From Desulfopila inferna (lineage in GTDB: Bacteria > Desulfobacterota > Desulfobulbia > Desulfobulbales > Desulfocapsaceae): a stretch of 64,000 nucleotides of DNA. The translations under genes and the position numbers were made by a program. The DNA lies in assembly GCF_016919005.1 (NCBI RefSeq), contig NZ_JAFFQE010000002.1:310001-374000 (forward strand). The letters run 5' to 3'. The notes under the pieces are model-generated. The model was not told the origin of the DNA. It searched no databases and saw only the letters and a list, made by a program, of their open reading frames with translations. This document shows, piece by piece, positions 43,621 to 51,802 of the stretch. Position 1 is the first letter of the stretch. Each line of letters starts with the position of its first letter.

Positions 43621-46074
43621 ATGGAGAAACTACACGACTACACTCAGAAAAGAAACTTTGCCGAAACTCCCGAACCGCACGGGACAGCCCTGGAGCCGCT
43701 GGAAAAGAATCGTTATGTCATTCAGAAGCATATGGCACGGCGGCAGCATTTCGATCTGCGCCTGCAGGTTGGGGATGTGCTGGTAAGCTGGGCCGTTCCC
43801 AAACAACCGGTAAGCGACCCCGCAATAAAGCGCCTGGCCATCAAGGTCGAAGATCATCCCCTGGACTACATCCACTTCGAAGGCACCATTCCAAAAGGCA
43901 ACTACGGCGCCGGTACGGTAATGGTCTGGGATCTCGGCTATTACTATATCAATGATGGCCGGGAGTTCCCAACTATTGAAGCGATGCAGCATAAACTGCA
44001 AAAGGGAGCGCTGAAGCTGTATCTGCAGGGAGCCAAGCTCAGGGGATTTTTTAATCTGGTCGAGCAGAAAAGCAGTAAAAACAATGAATGGTTTTTTATG
44101 AAAGCCGGATCTGCCGCCGGGGAAAATGATTTTGACAGAAGCGCCCTGACCGGACGCAGCATGGAAGAAATCGCCGGTTCGGACATGCAGTGGGACAATA
44201 AAAAAGCCCGCCCGCAGAAAAATAGGGCAGGCAGCGAACATTCTGCCTCGGCAGCCAAGACTGATTTTCCGGGATACATTCAGCCGATGCTGGCAACTCT
44301 CACCAAGGTCCCTTTTTCAAAGAAGAACTGGTTCTACGAATTAAAACTCGACGGCTACAGGATGATCGGCTCCAAAAAGGGTGATGAAGTCAGGCTCCTC
44401 TCCCGCAATCGAAATCAATATACCCACATCTATCCGGTCATTGCAGATGAACTATTCTCCCTGAATGCCGATTTTATCATCGACGGTGAAGTGTGTTACA
44501 TCGACAGCCGGCAGAGAGCAAATTTCCAGAAACTGCAGAATTACGACCATGAGCAGGACCATCTTCATTATTATGTCTTTGATATCCTTTGGCTCAACGG
44601 CCATGATCTGCAGATGGTGCCCCTGCGTGAACGGAAAAAAATACTTAGGCTCCTTCTCGCCGATCCTCCCGCCCATATTCACTACCTTGACCATGTCGAA
44701 GAGAATGGAGAAGCCTTTTTTGCAGAGATCCAGGATAAGCAGCTCGAAGGCATCATCGCCAAACGTGCCGATGGATCCTATGCCTCGGGAAGCCGTTCAA
44801 AGGACTGGCTCAAGATCAAAACCGGTTTTCGGCAGGAGATGATTATCTGCGGTTTCATTCCCTCCGAAAAAGAGAGCAGGGCCTTCAGTTCCCTGGTATG
44901 CGGAGTCTATGACGGCGGCTCTCTGGTGTATACCGGCCGGGTCGGCACCGGCTTCAGCGAACGGGTGCAGCAGGATATCAGTGTGGAGCTGCATGCACTG
45001 GAAACGGAAAGAATAGGAATTGAAAATGCGCCCTCAACCGGAAAAACACGTTGGGTTCAGCCTCGACTGATTGCAGAAATAGAATTCGCCGGCTGGACCA
45101 ACGAGGGGATAATGCGTCATGCCAGCTTTCTTGGGCTGCGAACCGACAAGAAACCGGAGGAAATTCAATTTGAACAAGCGTTTGAACCCGTTCAGTCTAC
45201 CTCGAAAGTAAAACTGACCAACCTTTCAAAAATATTCTGGCCCGAGGAAGGCTATACCAAAGAGGACGTCATCGCCTACTATCGTGATATGGCGCAGGTG
45301 ATCCTGCCGTATCTGAAAGATCGTCCGCAGTCGCTTTACCGGACGCCCAACGGCATTCTGGAAAAAGGCTTCTTCCAGAAAAACGTCAGGGAAATAGTAC
45401 CCGACTGGGCTGATACCATTGAACTGACAAGCAGCAAAGGTAAGAAGGTTGAATACCTGCTCTGCCAGGACGTGGATACGCTGCTCTATATGGCCAACCT
45501 GGGATGCATCGAAATCAACCCGTGGAGTTCATCACTGCCGCAGCTGGATAACCCCGATTTCATGATTTTCGATCTCGACCCGGTTGAGGTTGAAATGAGC
45601 AAGGTTGTCGTACTGGCACTGGAGTTCAAAAAGCTATTCGACCAGCTCGGTCTGCCTGCCTACTGTAAGACATCGGGCTCCAGGGGGCTTCACCTCTATG
45701 TGCCTGTACGGCAGGAGTATTCCTACGCCCAGGTCCAGGATTTCGTCAAGCTCATCGAGACCCATATACATCGCCAAAACAAAGAGCTGACCAGCCTGGC
45801 GCGCTCCCCGGCAGCCCGCCGGGGCAGGATTTACCTCGATTACCTGCAGAATGCCAGGGGCAAGACAATGGCCTCTGTATACAGCATCCGGCCTCGCCCT
45901 GGAGCACCGGTTTCGGCTCCGATCGACTGGGAAGAGCTCAACGGCAATTTCGATCCCGGCAGATTCACTTTGCGCACCATGCGCCGGCGTCTGGACAGCA
46001 AAGGAGATGTCTGGGACTCGTTATTCAATCACCGGGTCGATTTGCAGAAGATCCTGGCAAAACTTGAGGAATAA
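43621..46074 (+). CDS. ligD: ATP-dependent DNA ligase D (NHEJ)
   Basis: 817 residues in the order phosphoesterase-ligase-polymerase. PE domain about 1-180 (HFDLRLQVGDVLVSWAVPK, EGTIPKGNYGAGTV). Ligase domain about 215-520 with adenylated lysine in ELKLDGYR (Lys242), DGEVCY and later GIIAKRADG and SKDWLKIK. Polymerase/primase domain about 535-817 with FMIFDLDP and CKTSGSRGLHLYVP. Repairs blunt or incompatible ends together with Ku. The ATG at 43621 was chosen over an upstream GTG (43600) because the PE domain begins HDYTQKRNF. Confidence 0.95.
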   Translation: MEKLHDYTQKRNFAETPEPHGTALEPLEKNRYVIQKHMARRQHFDLRLQVGDVLVSWAVPKQPVSDPAIKRLAIKVEDHPLDYIHFEGTIPKGNYGAGTVMVWDLGYYYINDGREFPTIEAMQHKLQKGALKLYLQGAKLRGFFNLVEQKSSKNNEWFFMKAGSAAGENDFDRSALTGRSMEEIAGSDMQWDNKKARPQKNRAGSEHSASAAKTDFPGYIQPMLATLTKVPFSKKNWFYELKLDGYRMIGSKKGDEVRLLSRNRNQYTHIYPVIADELFSLNADFIIDGEVCYIDSRQRANFQKLQNYDHEQDHLHYYVFDILWLNGHDLQMVPLRERKKILRLLLADPPAHIHYLDHVEENGEAFFAEIQDKQLEGIIAKRADGSYASGSRSKDWLKIKTGFRQEMIICGFIPSEKESRAFSSLVCGVYDGGSLVYTGRVGTGFSERVQQDISVELHALETERIGIENAPSTGKTRWVQPRLIAEIEFAGWTNEGIMRHASFLGLRTDKKPEEIQFEQAFEPVQSTSKVKLTNLSKIFWPEEGYTKEDVIAYYRDMAQVILPYLKDRPQSLYRTPNGILEKGFFQKNVREIVPDWADTIELTSSKGKKVEYLLCQDVDTLLYMANLGCIEINPWSSSLPQLDNPDFMIFDLDPVEVEMSKVVVLALEFKKLFDQLGLPAYCKTSGSRGLHLYVPVRQEYSYAQVQDFVKLIETHIHRQNKELTSLARSPAARRGRIYLDYLQNARGKTMASVYSIRPRPGAPVSAPIDWEELNGNFDPGRFTLRTMRRRLDSKGDVWDSLFNHRVDLQKILAKLEE

Positions 46075-46104
46075 GCCAGTCTCCCTGTTTATGAGAGTTC
46101 TCTC

Positions 46105-47466
46105 CTACAAACGGCTTTTCTTCCTGCCGCCGCCAGGGGCCTGCGGGTCTGAAGATTGCCGCATGAGCACATAGCCAATGGAAGCGATGGCAAGAGTAAT
46201 GACAAAAAAATGCGCGAACATATCCTTCTGAATGGCTCCCCAGATGATGTAGAGCGAGCCGCATCCGGCAAAAAACGGGGCGCCGAAGCGGGCGAAGGGT
46301 CCCAGGTCGGTAAAGCTTCTTATCACCCAGATATAGATGGCGATGTAAATCACATAGAGAAAGGCGATGGGAAGCTCGGAAATATCCATGAAACTGCCCC
46401 ACCATCCGGCAAAGTTGCCGTACCAGACCATCAGCCAGAAGGAAGACAGCAGGAAGCCGAGGATGCCCGAATTGAGTGTGCTGTTGGTGCGGATGTTGAC
46501 GGCTCTGAAAAATTCGGGCCGAGGCCCAAGTCCTCGTATAGCGATAGCGAACATGCCCCTGACCGAGCCCATTATCAGACCATTGAGGGTGCCAAGACAG
46601 GAAATTACCACGAAGACCGTCAAAAGCGTTCCCCCTATTCTGCCGAATATCAGCGATATGACCTGTACTGGAGCATTATCTCCGGCAGCAATGACCTGCT
46701 CGTTGGAAAGCACTCCCGAGATCCCGAGATAGTAGAGCATATAGACGGCGGCCACGATCATGGTTCCTGTCACCAGTGCTTTTGGCAGGGTCTTTTTGGC
46801 ATTTTTGATCTCGGCATTGATGGAAGTGGCAATAATCCAGCCTTCGTAGGCGAAGGCGGTTGCCAGGGTAGCCACCGCCAGTCCGCCGCCCTCTGAAATG
46901 CCCTCGGCGCTGCGGACGAAGCTGTCCATGGTCTGCCCGCTGAGAATGCCGGAGATTCCACCGATAACCGCTACCAACCCCAGGGGCACCAGCTTGATGA
47001 GGGTTGTCGAAACCTGCCACATTCCGGCCAGTATCGGCGAAAGAAGGTTGAGCAGAAAAAAGAATATCAGGTAAAGGGACGCCAACAGCCAGACTCCCTT
47101 TTCAAGCCCCAGCAGACCTATGCTGTAATTGGCGGAAACCCAGGCAAGCACGGCCACCAAAGTGGGATAGTAGATGAAGGTCATAAACCAGGCGACCAGG
47201 TAACCGCCTTTCTCGCCGTAGGCCTCTTCAAAATAATCGACGACCCCGTTGATCTTTTCAATTCGCGCCCCGATATTGGCAAAGACGTAGGCGGTGACTA
47301 TCATGATCGACCCGCCGATCGCCCAGGCCAGAAGGGCAGTGGGAAGGCTGCCGCCCGAAGCCCTGAGAACATCATCCGCCTTGAAAAAGACGCCTGATCC
47401 TATAACAATACCGACAACCATGGCGGTCGCCGTCCAAAAACCATATTTTCGCTGCAGATGATCCAT
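46105..47466 (-). CDS. APC-superfamily amino acid permease
   Basis: 453 residues, about 12 membrane spans. The N-terminal VVGIVIGSGVFFKADDVLRASGG is the APC substrate-binding helix, and FAYEGWIIATSINAEIKNAKKTLPKAL is the conserved TM6-loop. Subfamily resembles LAT/SteT exchangers (serine/threonine or arginine/ornithine type); substrate not determinable. Good GGTGG site before the ATG. Tail overlaps nothing; ends 30 bases from the convergent ligD stop. Confidence 0.92.
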   Translation of the reverse strand: MDHLQRKYGFWTATAMVVGIVIGSGVFFKADDVLRASGGSLPTALLAWAIGGSIMIVTAYVFANIGARIEKINGVVDYFEEAYGEKGGYLVAWFMTFIYYPTLVAVLAWVSANYSIGLLGLEKGVWLLASLYLIFFFLLNLLSPILAGMWQVSTTLIKLVPLGLVAVIGGISGILSGQTMDSFVRSAEGISEGGGLAVATLATAFAYEGWIIATSINAEIKNAKKTLPKALVTGTMIVAAVYMLYYLGISGVLSNEQVIAAGDNAPVQVISLIFGRIGGTLLTVFVVISCLGTLNGLIMGSVRGMFAIAIRGLGPRPEFFRAVNIRTNSTLNSGILGFLLSSFWLMVWYGNFAGWWGSFMDISELPIAFLYVIYIAIYIWVIRSFTDLGPFARFGAPFFAGCGSLYIIWGAIQKDMFAHFFVITLAIASIGYVLMRQSSDPQAPGGGRKKSRL

Positions 47467-47722
47467 TTTACCACCGGATTTGCCTTTCTAAGGTTTTGCT
47501 GATACCAAAATATTTTCCAGATTACAGAAAAAGCCTTTTATTTTTATTCCACCAAATAGTCAAGGAGATATTTTACTGGTCCAGCCGATCTGAACCGTCT
47601 TGTTGCCCCGACCTAAGGCTTGGCCAGTGTAAATTAGTATTTGCCGGCGTCATTTCCCTGTTTCCTCCTGGAGAGGGCAAAGCTTTCGATTAAGGGATTA
47701 AAGCATCTATCGCAAAGATTTT

Positions 47723-47887
47723 CCTGATTACTCCTGATCCTCTGTTCAAGGTCGGGACTGCTCTTTTCACGGGTCGCTGCAGCCGGACGGCTGCAGCGTA
47801 GCCCCCCCTGGACGGGATTATGGCCTCCCGAGACAAAGAGCAGTCTCAGCCTGTACCAGAAAATGCTGAGTTTCAAGGGGTAATGAG
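47723..47887 (+). repeat. R3 repeat interrupted by a structured insert
   Basis: The left half, CCTGATTACTCCTGATCCTC to GGTCGGG (47723-47756), and the right half, CCAGAAAATGCTGAGTTTC to GTAATGAG (47856-47887), match the contiguous copy at 42060-42123. The 99 bases between are listed separately. Confidence 0.6.
47756..47845. mobile_element. Structured insert with terminal inverted repeats, MITE or RNA element
   Basis: GACTGCTCTTT (47756-47766) and AAAGAGCAGTC (47835-47845) are perfect 11-bp inverted ends. Inside is a perfect 10-bp hairpin, CGCTGCAGCC/GGCTGCAGCG (47775-47798, GGAC loop), an ACGGG/CCCG helix, and CCCCCCCTGGACGGGATTAT. No ORF. It is absent from the other R3 copy. It lies about 100 bases before the D-lactate dehydrogenase gene, so a leader RNA role is also possible. 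The rest of the 464-base gap shows nothing else. Confidence 0.5.
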
Positions 47888-47966
47888 AATGATTTTCAGA
47901 AAACTGCCTGATATGATATAGTGGCAGATAGTGATACCCATTATTAAATACATGCCTAAGAGTATT

Positions 47967-50798
47967 ATGCAGCCAAAAAAATATAATGATTTCCGGAGAG
48001 CTATTGCTCGCAAGATCCCAGAAAAGAATATTATCACAGATCCGCTCAAGAGAGTCGCCATCGGAGTCGACGCCAGCTTTTACCGTCTTGTTCCCCAAAT
48101 TATCGTTGACGTTGAAAATGAGAAGCAGGTCCGGATCATTCTGCAGGAAGCCCGCAGGCGTAGTCTGCCCGTGACTTTCAGGGCTGCCGGTACAAGCCTC
48201 TCGGGTCAGTCGATCACCGACAGTATTCTCGTGCGTTTGGGCAGGGGCTGGGATCGCTGCCGAATATACGACGAGGCCCGCCTCATCCAGGTTCAGCCTG
48301 GTCTCGTTGGCGGTCTTGCCAATCGTCAACTTGCGGTATTCGACCGCAAGATCGGCCCGGACCCGGCGTCCATCGACAGCGCCAAAATCGGTGGAATTCT
48401 TGCCAACAATGCAAGTGGCATGTGCTGTGGCGTCGAGCAGAACAGCTACCAGACCCTGGAAAGCATTCGTCTGATCCTCGTGGACGGCACCGTGATCGAC
48501 ACCGGAGACAACAAGAGTGTCGATGATTTCAGAAAAAGCCATACATCCCTGCTTCACGACCTGGCGCGCATCAGGCAGCGGGTTCTGGAAAACAGTGAAC
48601 TCGCAGGTCGTATCAGACATAAATTCAAAATCAAGAATACGACGGGTTACAGCCTGAACGCCCTCATTGATTTTGAAGACCCCATAGACATCATGGCGCA
48701 CCTGATGATCGGTTCCGAAGGAACACTGGCCTTTATCGCCGATGCGGTCTACCGTACAGTCATCGAGCATCGGCACAAGGCGAGCGCGTTGATCCTCTTC
48801 ACCAACATGGAGGAGGCCTGTCGCGCCATCCGGCTCCTGCGCCGGCAGTCGGTGGCGGCGGCCGAACTGATGGATCGTGCCAGCCTGGCCTCGGTCGAGG
48901 ACAAACCCGGCATGCCGGAATTTTTGAAAACGCTCGATAAGTCGGTGACCGCTCTACTGGTCGAGACCCGGGCAGGTGATCCACAAAAACTTGCCGGACA
49001 GATCGAGCAGATCACCTCCTGCCTGGCAGACTTCAAAACCGTCATGCCTATCTCTTTTACCTCTGCGGCTGAGGAATACCAGAACTTGTGGAAGATCAGA
49101 AAGGGCTTATTCCCGGCAGTTGGCGCGGTCCGCAAAACCGGGACAACCGTGATCATAGAAGACGTCGCTTTTCCAATAGAAAAATTGGCCCGGGCAGCCT
49201 TGGAACTGCAAACACTGTTCGCCAAATACCACTACAATGAAGCCATTATTTTCGGTCACGCTTTCGAGGGCAACCTGCATTTCGTTTTCACCCAGGATTT
49301 TTCGATAGAAACAGAGGTGATCCGTTACCGTGATTTCATGGCCGAAGTTGTGGAAATGGTCGTTACCACCTACGACGGCTCATTGAAGGCGGAACACGGC
49401 ACCGGCCGGAATATGGCTCCTTTTGTCGAAAAAGAATGGGGCACTGCGGCCTTCGAGCTGATGAAAGAGATCAAGGAGCTTTTCGATCCGGACACTCTGC
49501 TCAACCCCGGTGTTATCATCAACGAGGATGCCGAGATCCATATCAGGAATCTCAAGTCGTTGCCCGCAACCCACGAAGTCGCCGACAAGTGCATCGAATG
49601 CGGTTTCTGCGAGCCGGTCTGCCCATCACGAGATTTGAGCTTCACCCCCAGACAGCGCATCGCCGGTCGGCGGGAGCTCAGCAGAAGACTGGCGGCGGAA
49701 GGAAAAAGCAGAGAACTCAAACGTTTTTCGCGCCGTTATCAATATCCCGGCCTGGATACCTGCGCGGCGGATGGTCTGTGCGCCACCCGCTGCCCGGTAG
49801 GCATCGATACCGGAAAAATGGTCAAAGCCCTGCGCGAGGAAGCTCACGGCTGGCCGGCGCAATCAATTGCAGGTGCTGTCGGATCCCATTTTGGTATAGT
49901 GGCGAAGACGATCAGCCACACCCTCGATGTCGTTGATATCGCGCATAATTATACCGGCACCGCGTTCATGGAACAGGCCTCGGTACTTGCCAGGAAGGCC
50001 ACTTTCAACCGTCTGCCTCTGTGGAACAGGGAAATGCCTTCCGGCGTCGCAAAAATTGAAACAAAGCCGGTTGATTGTACCAATCCGCTCCAGGTCGTCT
50101 ATTTTCCGAGCTGTGCCAGCCGGGCAATGAGCGGTCCTTCGCGAGCGGAAACCGGGCTCGACGATCTGCCGAAAAAGACGGCATCCCTTCTGAAAAAAGC
50201 CGGCTACGAAATCATCTATCCGGAAAATCTTGATAATCTCTGCTGTGGGCAGGCCTTCGAAAGCAAGGGTTTCCTCACAGAGGCTGACCGGAAATCCCGA
50301 GAACTTTCGGACCGACTACTCTATGTGTCCAGGAATGGCGCCCTTCCGATCCTCTGCGACACCAGCCCCTGCCTGCAGCGTATGCAAGCCACGTTGGATG
50401 AACGCCTCGAACTGTATGAACCGATTGAGTTCGTCCTGCGCTTTTTGATGGACCGACTCTCATTTTCACGCAAAGACATCAGGATTGCCATCCATCCCAC
50501 CTGCAGCACCAGGAAAATGGGGCTCGAAACCAGGCTCCTTGAACTCGCCCACGCCTGCGCCACCGAGGTCGTCTGGCCGGAGGACATCTACTGCTGCGGC
50601 TTCGCCGGCGACCGGGGGTTTAATGTCCCCGAGCTTAACGAATCCGCCCTGCACGGCCTGGATGAGCATGTCTGCACCTGTGACGCGGGCTACTCGACCA
50701 GCAAAACCTGCGAGATCGGCCTGGCGCTGCACAGCGGCATTCCATACCGCTCGATCCTGTATCTCGTGGATGAGGTCACCGGACCCAAGTGGGAATAG
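47967..50798 (+). CDS. FAD-linked D-lactate dehydrogenase with Fe-S and CCG domains (Dld-II/GlcD-GlpC type)
   Basis: About 943 residues. The N-terminal FAD-binding domain (VTFRAAGTSLSGQSI, IGGILANNASGMCCG) and FAD-oxidase C domain (HAFEGNLHFVF, KAEHGTGRNMAPFVE) oxidise D-lactate or another 2-hydroxyacid. Two ferredoxin motifs follow, CIECGFCEPVCP and CAADGLCATRCP, then two CCG domains (CCGQAFESKG, CCGFAGDRGF) as in HdrB/GlpC. Electrons probably pass to menaquinone or a heterodisulfide-like partner. Starts at 47931 (GTG) and 47952 (ATG) are also open. 47967 was chosen because it gives the usual short N-terminus before TDPLKRVAIGVDASFYR. Confidence 0.9.
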   Translation: MQPKKYNDFRRAIARKIPEKNIITDPLKRVAIGVDASFYRLVPQIIVDVENEKQVRIILQEARRRSLPVTFRAAGTSLSGQSITDSILVRLGRGWDRCRIYDEARLIQVQPGLVGGLANRQLAVFDRKIGPDPASIDSAKIGGILANNASGMCCGVEQNSYQTLESIRLILVDGTVIDTGDNKSVDDFRKSHTSLLHDLARIRQRVLENSELAGRIRHKFKIKNTTGYSLNALIDFEDPIDIMAHLMIGSEGTLAFIADAVYRTVIEHRHKASALILFTNMEEACRAIRLLRRQSVAAAELMDRASLASVEDKPGMPEFLKTLDKSVTALLVETRAGDPQKLAGQIEQITSCLADFKTVMPISFTSAAEEYQNLWKIRKGLFPAVGAVRKTGTTVIIEDVAFPIEKLARAALELQTLFAKYHYNEAIIFGHAFEGNLHFVFTQDFSIETEVIRYRDFMAEVVEMVVTTYDGSLKAEHGTGRNMAPFVEKEWGTAAFELMKEIKELFDPDTLLNPGVIINEDAEIHIRNLKSLPATHEVADKCIECGFCEPVCPSRDLSFTPRQRIAGRRELSRRLAAEGKSRELKRFSRRYQYPGLDTCAADGLCATRCPVGIDTGKMVKALREEAHGWPAQSIAGAVGSHFGIVAKTISHTLDVVDIAHNYTGTAFMEQASVLARKATFNRLPLWNREMPSGVAKIETKPVDCTNPLQVVYFPSCASRAMSGPSRAETGLDDLPKKTASLLKKAGYEIIYPENLDNLCCGQAFESKGFLTEADRKSRELSDRLLYVSRNGALPILCDTSPCLQRMQATLDERLELYEPIEFVLRFLMDRLSFSRKDIRIAIHPTCSTRKMGLETRLLELAHACATEVVWPEDIYCCGFAGDRGFNVPELNESALHGLDEHVCTCDAGYSTSKTCEIGLALHSGIPYRSILYLVDEVTGPKWE

Positions 50799-50807
50799 AG
50801 TCCGGCA

Positions 50808-51473
50808 CTAATCAAAATACCAGGTAAAACTGTCCACCTCTTCCCGGGGAGTGCGGTAGCTGTTTACCAGGGCATCTTTTTCCTCATAGCCCAGTGCCAT
50901 GCCGCAGAGCAGAATAGTATCCCGCGGGTAGCCGAGAATTTCCTTCACCAGGGTCGCATAGCCGCTGAGGGCCGCCTGGGGGCAGGTGGCCAGCCCTTCA
51001 TCCAGTGCTGCCAGCATGACCGATTGAATGAACATGCCGCAATCCATATACGAGCCGATGGCAAGAGAAGGATCGAGAAAAAAGAAGAGCATCGCCGGGG
51101 CGTCGAAGCCGCGATAATTGGCCTCCCACTGCCTGACTCTCCCCTGGCGGTCCTGTCGCTCGATACCCAGAGTTTCGTAGAGCTGCATGCCGCAGGCAAT
51201 GCGGCGTGCCTTAAAAGGCTGCTGCCATTTTACCGGATAATAGTCATAATCGCGGTCCTCCGGCTCTCCGGCGCGAAAGGCCGACAGCAGTGCATCGATG
51301 ATTCTGTCCCTGGTTTCTCCCATAACCACGGCCACCTGCCAGGGCTGTGCGTTTGCCCCCGACGGGGAATAACGTGCCGTCTCGAGAATAGCATTGACAC
51401 TCTCCCTGCTCACCTCTTTGTTTTGGTAGGCCCGAATAGATTTGCGCTGCCTGATTGCTTCGGAAATATTCAT
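50808..51473 (-). CDS. Nitroreductase family protein
   Basis: 221 residues. The FMN-binding N-terminus ISEAIRQRKSIRAYQNKEV, ARYSPSGANAQPWQVAVV and the C-terminal LLCGMALGYEEKD are standard for NfsA/NfsB-type NAD(P)H nitroreductases. Likely a dimeric cytoplasmic flavoenzyme; physiological substrate unknown. Converges on the lactate dehydrogenase gene with a 9-base gap. Confidence 0.92.
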   Translation of the reverse strand: MNISEAIRQRKSIRAYQNKEVSRESVNAILETARYSPSGANAQPWQVAVVMGETRDRIIDALLSAFRAGEPEDRDYDYYPVKWQQPFKARRIACGMQLYETLGIERQDRQGRVRQWEANYRGFDAPAMLFFFLDPSLAIGSYMDCGMFIQSVMLAALDEGLATCPQAALSGYATLVKEILGYPRDTILLCGMALGYEEKDALVNSYRTPREEVDSFTWYFD

Positions 51474-51718
51474 ACGCTCCTTTGATTGGATGGTTAAACT
51501 GCTTCACCATTTCTCCTGGAATCACTGCTGCTCTGCTTATAAATTTATCATAAATTTCTTCTCCTTTACAGTATAGTCTGTTCACAAGCGAATACCGGGA
51601 GCTCTCCTCCACCAATCAATTTGGATTGAAGAGTATCTGGCTGCAGATAATCTGCCCTAAAGATGAACACATAAAAGCATTCGTGATACTGCAGAAAGTA
51701 CGGATCGTTCAAAAGCAA

Positions 51719-51746
51719 TTGATTTCAGCCCGCCAAAAGTTATAAT
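51719..51746 (+). promoter_or_regulatory. Candidate sigma-70 promoter of the acyl-CoA synthetase operon
   Basis: TTGATT (51719-51724), a 16-base spacer, and consensus TATAAT (51741-51746). It lies 57 bases upstream of the ATG at 51803, in a 329-base gap with no other gene. The start has no clear Shine-Dalgarno sequence. Confidence 0.5.
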
Positions 51747-51802
51747 AGCACGATGAGATCCATCACCATTTCAATTAACCTTCTTTTTTTGTTGACAATT
51801 CC

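Noticed and set aside
47634-48776. 380-codon minus-strand frame across the structured insert and the lactate dehydrogenase start
   Set aside because: Overlaps conserved FAD-domain codons and repeat DNA; no recognisable protein.
51518-51534. Sigma-54-like TGGAATCACTGCTGCT before the acyl-CoA synthetase
   Set aside because: Poor -12 element, and a better sigma-70 promoter lies closer to the gene.
51794-51799. TTGACA immediately before the synthetase start codon
   Set aside because: Any promoter using it would start transcription inside the coding region.
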